64,000 bases of DNA from CAZIKF01 sp964539825. Its GTDB lineage: Bacteria > Muiribacteriota > UBA6191. Shown here one piece after another: positions 33,212 to 41,209 of the stretch. The DNA lies in contig CAZIKF010000027.1 in assembly GCA_964539825.1 (NCBI GenBank), positions 1-64,000 on the forward strand, read 5' to 3'. Positions within the stretch are counted from its first letter, which is position 1, and each line of letters begins with the position of its first letter. Both the position numbers and the translations under genes were made by a program. The notes under the pieces were generated by a model. The model searched no databases and had not been told where the DNA came from. It saw only the letters and a program-made list of their open reading frames with translations.

Positions 33212-34783
33212 ATGAATCTCGAATCCATACTCTTTAATACTGCACTTGAATTCACTGCATCCCTGGATTTGAAGTCTTTGCTTAACAATTTGTTGCGACG
33301 GCTTTCAGAAGTAATACCCTATGATGCGGCATCTGTTTTAATACTGGAGGGTGATACCCTTGTCACCCTGGATAGCCGGGGAATCCAACACGGACCTGAC
33401 GGTGTTCTTCGATTTGGTGTTGGTGACAATCCAAGGCTGGACCAGGCATTGAAGTCGCCTACACCAATCCGATTCACGGACCCTTCCCTACCGGATCCAT
33501 TTGATGGATTACTGGAAGCCAGCACAGACCTCCATGAAAGAATTCACGGCTGCATGATTGCCCCCTTAATCATTGATGGGAAGTGCATTGGACTCTTAAC
33601 TGTAGACAGTCTTGAAACAGACTCCTTCAGGGATGATCAACAGCAGTTTTTGATGATGTTTGCAACCTTTGCAGCTGTGGCGATCCGTAATGCAAGGCTT
33701 ATGGAAGAGGCTAAGCATCACAGTCGCGAGCTTGAGGATCAGAATATGCGTCTTGTGGAGGAAATACAGGCGCAAGCGGGCGGGACCCAGGTCATTGGAA
33801 CCAGTTCGGTAATTAGAGCCCTTCGTCAAAAAGTTGAGTACCTCGCCAGCCTGGATGCTCCTGTTCTGATCACAGGCGAACCCGGTGTAGGCAAGGAACT
33901 TATCGCCCGATGGCTCCATTACAACTCCCAACGTGCTGGAAAGGTACTGGTTTTCGCGAACTGCCATATCCAAGATCAGCAGGAGCTCGAAGCAAGTCTT
34001 TTTGGTGCGGGGGACTCAGTCCCCGGGAGCGATAAGGGAAAGTTCTCTCTGGCCAACGGTGGAACGCTGTTTTTGGCAGAAGTCGGAGAGCTTCCCGAAG
34101 TCTTGCAGAGGAGATTACTAGAGCTCCTGGAGCAAAACACGGTTACCTATCATCAAGGTGGAGAACCTGTTGCCTTAAATGTACGAGTTCTTGCCTCAAC
34201 AAGCCGAGCTTTAGAGACGGAGGTTGAAAATGGTAACTTTTTAAAGGAGCTCTATCATCTGCTGAGCCTTTTCCCTATCCAAGTACCCACTTTGCAGGAT
34301 CATAAGGAAGACATTCCTGAACTGGTACGCCATTTCATTGGGATTCATGCTCCTGGACTTGGGATGAGAATTCCTAAAGTCCAGGAGGACTTTTTGGAGG
34401 CAATAAAACATACACCTTGGCCGGGAAATGTACGCGAGCTGGAATTATTTATCGAGCGGAGTCTTACCTGGACAAGGCATGAAGCCAGTCCAGTTTTCGA
34501 CCGTGGTCTCTTTGATCGCCTGCAGGGACCTGAAAAGAGCAAGGGTAGACCCGGTTCAACCATATGTGGAATTCCAACAAACCACAGCCTTAGGGATGCC
34601 ACAACTGAATTCCAGCGAATGTTTATACGGCAGGTTTTAAAACAGTCCGGCTCAAATCTATCAAAGGCAGCCCAGACTCTTGGCATGGATCGTGGAAATT
34701 TTTATCGGAAAGTGAAAAAACTCTTACCGGAAGCTAATTCCAACGGACTTTTGAAAGGTCAGGCTAAAGAAAAATCCTTGTAA
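33212..34783 (+). CDS. norR: NorR-like regulator with a degraded sigma54-activator domain
   Basis: This 523-residue protein has a GAF domain (about 10-165), an AAA+ domain (about 190-420) and a Fis-type HTH (about 470-505, GSNLSKAAQTLGMDRGNFYRKV). The GAF part keeps residues that correspond to the NO-binding iron site of E. coli NorR: DPSLPDPFDG (Asp95, Asp98), HGC (His112, Cys114) and LTVDSL (Asp132). The AAA+ part has Walker A GEPGVGKE, but the GAFTGA loop is replaced by a shorter LFGAGDSVPGSDKGKF, Walker B reads FLAEVGE (Asp to Ala289), and the arginine-finger segment reads FLKELYHLL with both Arg lost. It likely senses NO but probably cannot remodel sigma54 polymerase in the usual way. 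It begins the haem d1 gene arm. Confidence 0.85.
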   Translation: MNLESILFNTALEFTASLDLKSLLNNLLRRLSEVIPYDAASVLILEGDTLVTLDSRGIQHGPDGVLRFGVGDNPRLDQALKSPTPIRFTDPSLPDPFDGLLEASTDLHERIHGCMIAPLIIDGKCIGLLTVDSLETDSFRDDQQQFLMMFATFAAVAIRNARLMEEAKHHSRELEDQNMRLVEEIQAQAGGTQVIGTSSVIRALRQKVEYLASLDAPVLITGEPGVGKELIARWLHYNSQRAGKVLVFANCHIQDQQELEASLFGAGDSVPGSDKGKFSLANGGTLFLAEVGELPEVLQRRLLELLEQNTVTYHQGGEPVALNVRVLASTSRALETEVENGNFLKELYHLLSLFPIQVPTLQDHKEDIPELVRHFIGIHAPGLGMRIPKVQEDFLEAIKHTPWPGNVRELELFIERSLTWTRHEASPVFDRGLFDRLQGPEKSKGRPGSTICGIPTNHSLRDATTEFQRMFIRQVLKQSGSNLSKAAQTLGMDRGNFYRKVKKLLPEANSNGLLKGQAKEKSL

Positions 34784-34800
34784 GTAAAGGCAGAAACTCC

Positions 34801-35412
34801 ATGGCTTATTTCCCCGCTTTCCTACCACTCACCAATCAAAAGATTCTCGTCGTTGGAGGAGGAATTGTCGCCTGTAGAAAAGTCGAAAAATTACTGCTTT
34901 TCCAGCCGAAAATGCGAATCGTAACTTTGGAAGTCCACCCGGAACTCCAGAAGTTGATAGAGGACAACGACATTGAAATGGATCTGAAAAGCTTTGAAAT
35001 AACTGATCTTCAAGATCAGTTCATGGTAATTGTGGCCGTTGATGATCTTGCTCTCCAACAGGAAATATTTCAGATTGCGCAGGATAGGCACCTTTTTTGC
35101 AATTGCGTTGATTCAGCCGACTATTGCAATTTTCTTTTTCCGGCATTGGTAGTGAGGGGAGATCTTTGCGTTGGGGTCAATACAGCAGGAAAAGCCCCGG
35201 CTGTGTCGTCGCTGGTACGTCAGACTATTGAAACGGCAATACCTGAGAATGTGGAGGAAATCGTTGATTCGGTTCAAGAGTTTAGGATGTCGTTACCCAG
35301 GGGTAAACGAACAATGGAACGAGTGATGGAATATTCAAAGGAACTTTTTACGAAGAGCCTGAATCAATCCTCCTCACCGGTGAAGGATAGCGGGGATGCT
35401 GAGGATCACTGA
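34801..35412 (+). CDS. Precorrin-2 dehydrogenase (Met8/CysG N-terminal type)
   Basis: This 203-residue protein has a Rossmann start (KILVVGGGIVACRKVEKLL) and the family segments VIVAVDD, FCNCVDSADYCNFLFPALVVRGDL and GVNTAGKAPAVSSLVRQTIE; the longest of these is quoted only to locate it. It oxidises precorrin-2 to sirohydrochlorin and, in Met8-type enzymes, also inserts iron to give sirohaem, the precursor of haem d1. It sits between the regulator and nirJ, overlapping nirJ by 17 bp. Confidence 0.9.
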   Translation: MAYFPAFLPLTNQKILVVGGGIVACRKVEKLLLFQPKMRIVTLEVHPELQKLIEDNDIEMDLKSFEITDLQDQFMVIVAVDDLALQQEIFQIAQDRHLFCNCVDSADYCNFLFPALVVRGDLCVGVNTAGKAPAVSSLVRQTIETAIPENVEEIVDSVQEFRMSLPRGKRTMERVMEYSKELFTKSLNQSSSPVKDSGDAEDH

Positions 35413-36493
35413 GCTAATCAAATCCAGCAAGAATGGGATCTTCCGAAAACCCTTTCCGGGAGTTATTCTCATCTGGAATCTCACCAATACCTGTAATCTC
35501 AAATGCAAACACTGTTATGCCTCGGCCACTCAAAATCGCAAGGAGGAGTTAAGTCGGGAGGAAATTTTAGGACTTCTTGCGGACCTGCAAAAAAACCGGG
35601 TTCGGTTTGCTGTGCTTTCAGGAGGCGAACCCCTTTTAAGGGAGGATCTTTTTGAGATCGCCTGTTCCATGAAAGAAGTTGGAATCATCCCCTCTCTTTC
35701 CACCAATGGCGGGCTGATAGAAGACAGGCACTTGCCTTTAATTCAAGAGCACTTTGATTACGTGGGCATCAGCATTGATGGGCCGGAATTGATACACGAC
35801 CGATTCCGCGGCAAGTCGGGGGCCTTTAAGAAGTCATTGGGTGCTATTCGGAAGTGCCGGGATTCAGGTTTGAAGGTCGGGATCCGGTTCACAATCTGTA
35901 AAGAAACCTTTAGTGGTCTGTCTTTCGTCTTTGAATTAGCTGAGAAGGAAGGGATCCCAAAGATTTATCTTTCTCATCTGGTTGATTCGGGTCGGGCAGA
36001 TACAGTGGAAGATCTGGCCATGGATGACTATAAAGAAGGCGTTCAGTTCATCATTAAAAAGGCTTTTTCTTATGTTGAAAATGGAATCGGAATTGATGTA
36101 GTTACAGGTAATAATGAAGCCGACGGTGTTGTTCTCTATAGAGAATTTCAGAAACGATTTCCAGCTCAGGAAGATGTTCTATATAAGAATTTACAAACCT
36201 GGGGGGGAAACCAGGCCGGGGTCCGCTTAGTTAATATCGATTATCTCGGTAATGTCAAACCCGATCCGTTTTTCCCGGATTCTCTTGGAAACCTGCGTGA
36301 GAAGACTTTCTCAGAGATCTGGGAGGACGCAGCTTTGTTAGGGCCGCTTAGAAATAGACCGCGCATACTCGAAGGGAAATGTGGGTCCTGTACCTATTTA
36401 AATATCTGTAACGGGGGATCTCGAGCAAGGGCATTCTCTCGATATGGGAGTTATTCCGCTGAGGATCCGGCGTGTCATGTGATGAGTCAATGA
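35396..36493 (+). CDS. nirJ: Haem d1 biosynthesis radical SAM protein NirJ
   Basis: This 365-residue protein has the radical-SAM motif CNLKCKHC (Cys33, Cys37, Cys40) in NLTNTCNLKCKHCYA, the SGGEPLLREDLF motif for SAM binding, and a C-terminal SPASM-like cluster region (CGSCTYLNICNGG and a late Cys in DPACHVM). Related AhbC/AhbD enzymes act in the alternative haem pathway, but the neighbourhood of nirE-, nirDL-, nirF- and nirN-type genes makes NirJ, which replaces propionates by oxo groups, the best call. Its stop overlaps the next ATG (ATGA). Confidence 0.88.
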   Translation: MLRITELIKSSKNGIFRKPFPGVILIWNLTNTCNLKCKHCYASATQNRKEELSREEILGLLADLQKNRVRFAVLSGGEPLLREDLFEIACSMKEVGIIPSLSTNGGLIEDRHLPLIQEHFDYVGISIDGPELIHDRFRGKSGAFKKSLGAIRKCRDSGLKVGIRFTICKETFSGLSFVFELAEKEGIPKIYLSHLVDSGRADTVEDLAMDDYKEGVQFIIKKAFSYVENGIGIDVVTGNNEADGVVLYREFQKRFPAQEDVLYKNLQTWGGNQAGVRLVNIDYLGNVKPDPFFPDSLGNLREKTFSEIWEDAALLGPLRNRPRILEGKCGSCTYLNICNGGSRARAFSRYGSYSAEDPACHVMSQ

Positions 36494-37245
36494 AGTCAGC
36501 CAAGGTATATATCATGGGGGCGGGTCCGAGTGATCCTGAGCTTTTGACGATCAAGGCTCATAAGATTTTGGGTAGAGCTGAAGTAATTCTCTATGACCGC
36601 CTGATTGAGAAAAGTATTCTCGATTTGGCACCTGCTGAGTGTCGACGCATCTATGTGGGTAAAGAATCCGGGTTTCACTCTCTTCCCCAGGACCAGATCA
36701 ATGAGAAACTACTGGAAATGAGTATGAAGTATGAAGTGGTGGTAAGGCTTAAGGGAGGAGACCCCTTCGTATTCGGTCGAGGTGGCGAAGAGGCCCAGGT
36801 TTTGGGAGAACACGGGGTATCATTTGAAATCATTCCCGGAGTCACATCCGCCGTAGCAGCAGCCGCATACGCGGGCATCCCCATTACCCACAGGGGTATT
36901 TCTTCAAGTTGTGCCTTTGTAGCCGGCCATCATGCTCCGCACTTACGGGAGGATGTATGCTGGGAAGCGCTGGCGAAAATTCACACAGTTGTTTTTTATA
37001 TGGGAGTCAGAAACCGACAACAAATTGCTAAAAAGCTGATTGAAGAAGGTCGTGACGAAAGCGATCCGGTTGCCTTCATCTACCGAGGCACCACTCCATT
37101 TCAGAAATCCATTGAGACTACACTGTTAACCGTGGCTGAAAATCCACCGCCTGTGGAGTCACCCGCAATTTTTGTGATTGGAAAGGTCGTATCTCTGGCA
37201 ACGGCGCTTACCTGGTACAAACCGGTCAGTAATTTCCAGGATTAA
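36490..37245 (+). CDS. cobA: Uroporphyrinogen-III C-methyltransferase (SUMT; CobA/NirE)
   Basis: I start at the ATG at 36490 in the ATGA overlap with nirJ. The 251-residue protein begins KVYIMGAGPSDPELLTIKA and has VVVRLKGGDPFVFGRGGEE and EIIPGVTSAVAAAAYAGIP, the SAM- and substrate-binding signatures of SUMT (the first listed only to mark the GxGPGD-like motif, here GAGPSD). It makes precorrin-2 from uroporphyrinogen III. In this setting it is the NirE of haem d1 synthesis and may also feed sirohaem. Confidence 0.93.
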   Translation: MKSAKVYIMGAGPSDPELLTIKAHKILGRAEVILYDRLIEKSILDLAPAECRRIYVGKESGFHSLPQDQINEKLLEMSMKYEVVVRLKGGDPFVFGRGGEEAQVLGEHGVSFEIIPGVTSAVAAAAYAGIPITHRGISSSCAFVAGHHAPHLREDVCWEALAKIHTVVFYMGVRNRQQIAKKLIEEGRDESDPVAFIYRGTTPFQKSIETTLLTVAENPPPVESPAIFVIGKVVSLATALTWYKPVSNFQD

Positions 37246-37267
37246 ACTTAAGGAACGGAAGATCAAT

Positions 37268-38290
37268 ATGAGAGAAGAACTGCTGCACTGGTTACAGGAA
37301 GGCTTGCCTCTGGTAGCGAGGCCCTTTAGTAAATTGGCCGAAAAACTGGGATGTACTGAAGAGGATATCCTTGGGGAGATTGAGGTGCTCAAAAAGGAAA
37401 AGATCATCCGCCGACTCTGCCCTATTTTTGATACAAAGCTACTTGGCTATGACAGCGCATTGGTTGCATTTCGTGTGAATTCAGAGCGCATTGAGCTCAT
37501 TGCCGATGATATTAGTTCGCATCCAGGCGTAAGTCATAACTACGAAAGAAATCATGACTTCAATCTTTGGTTTACAATCGCCACGGAGCAGGACAGCCGG
37601 TTGGGGTTAGAGAGAACGGTTGCTGCTCTGGCGAGCAAGAATGGGGTAGAGGATTTTTCGATCCTGCGTTCTACCAGAACCTTTAAGATCGGGGTAAAAC
37701 TATCCAAACTAGCAGAATCCTCAGACAGGGAACAGGTATCGCAAAAAGTCCATGAAGTCCATCCTCTTCTCCCCCTGGAGAAGGAGGTAGTTCAACTTTG
37801 TCAGAGGGATCTCCAACTGGTTTCTGAACCATTCAATGATTACGCCAATGAGCTTGGAATGACAGTTGATTCTTTGTTAGAGGTCTTAGCGAATCTGAAA
37901 GAACGCGGTGTGTTAAGAAGACTTGCAGCTTTGCTCTTCCATCGAAAAGTTGGTTTCAAAGCCAATGGCATGTCTGTTTGGAGTGTTCCTCCTGAGGAGT
38001 GTGAAAAAGCAGGGATGATCATGGCAAGTTTCCGAGGCGTTTCTCATTGTTACGAGCGAACCACTTCTAAGTTCTGGCCATACAATGTCTATGCCATGAT
38101 TCATGGTCAGAGCGAAGCAGAGGTTGAGGAAATAGTAGGTACCATCAAAGAAGAAACGGGTTTGAATAAAGCTCTCATATTATATTCCACGCGTGAGTTT
38201 AAGAAACGACGCATAAATTATTTTTCACCTGAGTTTGGTTTATGGGAAGAGCAGGTTGGGGGAGCGATGCTCCAGATGGAATTGTCCTGA
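37268..38290 (+). CDS. nirDL: Sirohaem decarboxylase, fused NirD-NirL type
   Basis: I use the ATG at 37268, with GGAAG upstream; the frame extends 90 bases further without support. The 340-residue protein contains two Lrp/AsnC-like units. The first (about 1-165) has SHNYERNHDFNLWFTIA and the second (about 175-335) has SHCYERTTSKFWPYNVYAMI, each with an HTH at its start. These match the two subunits of sirohaem decarboxylase, here fused in one chain, which converts sirohaem to 12,18-didecarboxysirohaem. It follows the SUMT gene and precedes nirF. Confidence 0.9.
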   Translation: MREELLHWLQEGLPLVARPFSKLAEKLGCTEEDILGEIEVLKKEKIIRRLCPIFDTKLLGYDSALVAFRVNSERIELIADDISSHPGVSHNYERNHDFNLWFTIATEQDSRLGLERTVAALASKNGVEDFSILRSTRTFKIGVKLSKLAESSDREQVSQKVHEVHPLLPLEKEVVQLCQRDLQLVSEPFNDYANELGMTVDSLLEVLANLKERGVLRRLAALLFHRKVGFKANGMSVWSVPPEECEKAGMIMASFRGVSHCYERTTSKFWPYNVYAMIHGQSEAEVEEIVGTIKEETGLNKALILYSTREFKKRRINYFSPEFGLWEEQVGGAMLQMELS

Positions 38291-38302
38291 GGAGATGTCT
38301 CC

Positions 38303-39382
38303 ATGAAAGCTATGAAAAGAGTTTTAGAAATACTTTTATTAACAGTCTTACTCATTGCTTCCAGCCCGGTTTTTGCATTGACGGGCTATGTTGTAGAGCG
38401 GGAACGAAGCAACCTGGCCATCTTTCAAGACCAGGGAGTAACAGGAGAATTAACAGAGCTTGGTAAGCTTCATCATGCCACCGTAAAGTTCCGGGGAAAG
38501 TTTGGTTACATTATTAGCCGGGATGGATTTTTGAGCCAGTTTGATACTACTACAAATACAGTAGTTAAGAAGGTGAAAGTTGGAGCTAGCAGCATAGGCT
38601 TCAGTTTTGTAGGCTCAGAGTACATTGCGGTTGGCAACTATGATCCCGATACCGTGGTTATTTTAAACAGTGATCTTAAACCGGTCAAAACCATAGCCAC
38701 AGGGTCGAGAAACGTAGGTTTAAAGAGCAATGGGAATTTAATTCCGTTTTGCCTGATGGATAAGAATGAAGTCTGGATTCTGGATGCTGAAAACGACTTC
38801 CAAATATTGAAAAAGTTCCCTACCGCTGAGATGCCTTTTGATGCTCTCCTCGCAGGCGATCACTACATTGTTGGTCACTTCAAATCAAAATCCCTTGGGA
38901 TTCTTGACCTTAAGACTCTGAGCTATCGAAGTGTGGCATTGAAGGGATCCACAGACAAAACCATTTTAAAGGTACCTCATTTCGGGATGTGGGGACTTTG
39001 GAAGCATATAGCGTTCATCCCTGCCGTGGGAGAGAGCAGACTCTATACACTCAGTCTGGAGACTCTAGAGGTGACCGGATACATAGAGATTCCAGGTTTG
39101 CCGGTTTTTGCCTCCGTCTCACCCGAAGAGAAATTTATTGCAGTCAATTTCAGCGGTGAAAAAGAGAACCTTGTCACCATTATTGAACCCTTGGAGATGA
39201 AGATTCTGAAAAACATAGATGCAGGCCAGCGAGTTATGCACATCAGGTTCTCTCCGGACTCTGAAAATCTTTTTGTATCATCCTATTTTGATAACCGCCT
39301 AAATCTCTTTAAAACGGGCTCTTGGGATTTATTCGGCAGTCACAGAATTCCCGGTCCATCCGGAATTTTCTTTCAAAACTGA
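38303..39382 (+). CDS. nirF: Haem d1 biosynthesis protein NirF
   Basis: AGGAG lies about 10 bases before the ATG. The 359-residue protein has a signal peptide (MKAMKRVLEILLLTVLLIAS, cleavage near VFA) and then a seven/eight-bladed propeller of the cytochrome d1 type without a CXXCH motif. FTIS-like blades such as VSPEEKFIAVNFSGEKENLV and MHIRFSPDSENLFVSSYFDN are diagnostic, the latter cited as start of a blade. NirF is an exported dehydrogenase-type enzyme in late haem d1 synthesis. It is immediately followed by nirN, 2 bp away. Confidence 0.9.
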   Translation: MKAMKRVLEILLLTVLLIASSPVFALTGYVVERERSNLAIFQDQGVTGELTELGKLHHATVKFRGKFGYIISRDGFLSQFDTTTNTVVKKVKVGASSIGFSFVGSEYIAVGNYDPDTVVILNSDLKPVKTIATGSRNVGLKSNGNLIPFCLMDKNEVWILDAENDFQILKKFPTAEMPFDALLAGDHYIVGHFKSKSLGILDLKTLSYRSVALKGSTDKTILKVPHFGMWGLWKHIAFIPAVGESRLYTLSLETLEVTGYIEIPGLPVFASVSPEEKFIAVNFSGEKENLVTIIEPLEMKILKNIDAGQRVMHIRFSPDSENLFVSSYFDNRLNLFKTGSWDLFGSHRIPGPSGIFFQN

Positions 39383-39384
39383 CC

Positions 39385-41049
39385 ATGATTCAGAAATCAA
39401 ATATCAAGGTGAGCCTCACTTTGATTTTAGTGAGTTTTTTTAGCTGTGTAGTTGACTACGGTAATGAGACCTCAAAAATCTACCAAAAACTCTGCGCAGA
39501 GTGCCATCACATAAATAGGATCGGACTTAGCGGACCTCCCCTTCTTCCCATTTTTTTGAAAAAGAAGACCGATCAACGGCTGAAAGAAATCATCAAAAAT
39601 GGACTTCCGGCCACTCGTATGCCGGCCTTTAAGGAACTTGACGGACCTCAGTTAGACGGACTGGTGACCCTGATGAAAACAAAAGCCGAAGTCAAATGGG
39701 ATCCGAAGGATATCGTAGGTAGTCGAGCACTCGAAAAAGACTCAGGCAATGGGTACCAGGTAAGTGACTTACATAATCTCACAGCTATGGTTGAGCGCGG
39801 TAAACAGAGAGTGTGGATTCTAGAGGGTAACAAGGTTTTAGATCAGTTTGAGTTTGCTAATGTTCATGGGGGGATTAAGTTCACACCGGATGGCAGGTAT
39901 TTCTTTGTCCCATCGCGGGATGGATGGGTAGGCCGTTATGATATAGGTAAACAGTTTTTCGGGAAGATTCGCAGCAGTATTTTCCTGCGAAATATTGCCA
40001 TGGCTCGTGACGGAAAACGCCTTGTTGTTTCAACCTGGCTACCACCCTCTCTGGTTGTGCTTGACACTGAAACCCTCAACCTGGTCAAGACCATACCCGT
40101 AAAAGGGAAGATTAGCGGAGTCTATGGGCTCTACACACGTGATGAAGTTGTTCTGACCTATAGGGACAGACCCCTTGTTGGTTTTTTCAATCCCAATACT
40201 CTCGAATTAAAACACCATCCTATCACTGAACCTGTAGAAGACTTTTTTCTCGATCCCATGGAGAAATTTCTGGTGGGAAGTTCAAGGCGGGGTACTTTTA
40301 TCAGGGCCTGGAGACTTGAGGATCTGGAGGTTGTATTTGAAAACAAGGTTGAAGGGATGCCACACCTTTCCTCAGCCGCATTCTGGTACGACAAGGGAAG
40401 TTTTTTCTTTGCCACCTCCCATATCAAGGCACCTGTGGTCTCCATATGGAGAATGTATGACTGGAAGCATGAGAAATCTTTAAAGATCAGTGGTAACGGC
40501 TTTTTTGTCAGGACGCATAATGGAACTCCCCATCTATGGATTGACACCGGTACCGATCAACTACTCCTGGTGAATAAGAAGACTTTGAAAGAAACTGTGT
40601 TAACCCCAATGCCGGGAAAAAAGATCTTGCATACCGAATTCTCAGCAGATGGCAGCCTCGCATACGTGAGCGTCTATGAAAAAGACGGAGCTCTTCTCAT
40701 ATACGACACAGGATTCATGAAACTCCTGGATAAAATCCCCGTCTCCATACCAGTGGGCAAATACAATTTCGACAATAAACAGCGGAGGTACGTAGCGTCG
40801 CAAATGGGACACAGTGTATTCATGGGCCGCTGCTGGGGATGTCATCATCCCGACGAACAGGCCTTTGGCCCCTCGTTTCAATGGATTCTAAAGAATCGAA
40901 ACCGAGCTTTGATCCGTGCCCAGGTTTTGGATCCGAATAATACCCATCAAGCCTTGGGCTATAAGAGAAACGCTATGCCAAAAATACCAATTTCAACGGT
41001 GGAACTCGATGCCCTCGATCGCTATTTTGATGTGTTGGAAGGAAAGTAA
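39385..41049 (+). CDS. nirN: NirN-like haem d1 protein with two cytochrome c motifs
   Basis: The start at 39385 lies just after the nirF stop. The 554-residue protein has a lipoprotein-like leader (LTLILVSFFSC, Cys21), a cytochrome c domain with CAECH (37-41), a d1-type propeller (about 120-470) and, at its C-terminus, a second haem motif CWGCHHPDE (Cys483, Cys486, His487) followed by about 65 residues that look like a small cytochrome c. NirN dehydrogenates the d1 precursor and hands haem d1 to NirS. Known NirN proteins have one cytochrome domain at the N-terminus; the C-terminal motif is unusual. Confidence 0.88.
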   Translation: MIQKSNIKVSLTLILVSFFSCVVDYGNETSKIYQKLCAECHHINRIGLSGPPLLPIFLKKKTDQRLKEIIKNGLPATRMPAFKELDGPQLDGLVTLMKTKAEVKWDPKDIVGSRALEKDSGNGYQVSDLHNLTAMVERGKQRVWILEGNKVLDQFEFANVHGGIKFTPDGRYFFVPSRDGWVGRYDIGKQFFGKIRSSIFLRNIAMARDGKRLVVSTWLPPSLVVLDTETLNLVKTIPVKGKISGVYGLYTRDEVVLTYRDRPLVGFFNPNTLELKHHPITEPVEDFFLDPMEKFLVGSSRRGTFIRAWRLEDLEVVFENKVEGMPHLSSAAFWYDKGSFFFATSHIKAPVVSIWRMYDWKHEKSLKISGNGFFVRTHNGTPHLWIDTGTDQLLLVNKKTLKETVLTPMPGKKILHTEFSADGSLAYVSVYEKDGALLIYDTGFMKLLDKIPVSIPVGKYNFDNKQRRYVASQMGHSVFMGRCWGCHHPDEQAFGPSFQWILKNRNRALIRAQVLDPNNTHQALGYKRNAMPKIPISTVELDALDRYFDVLEGK

Positions 41050-41209
41050 CGATTGGTAGTCTCCCGGTACTCTTTTCTACTCTGAAACCCCTGCAATTGG
41101 GCTCTCTATTAGGGGTGCTCTGGATGATCCCTGCATTTGCATTTACTTTTTCTCAGGACTAGGATACTGTGCTTCCGTTCTGAGGGCTGTCTGGGAGTGG
41201 AGGTAGACT

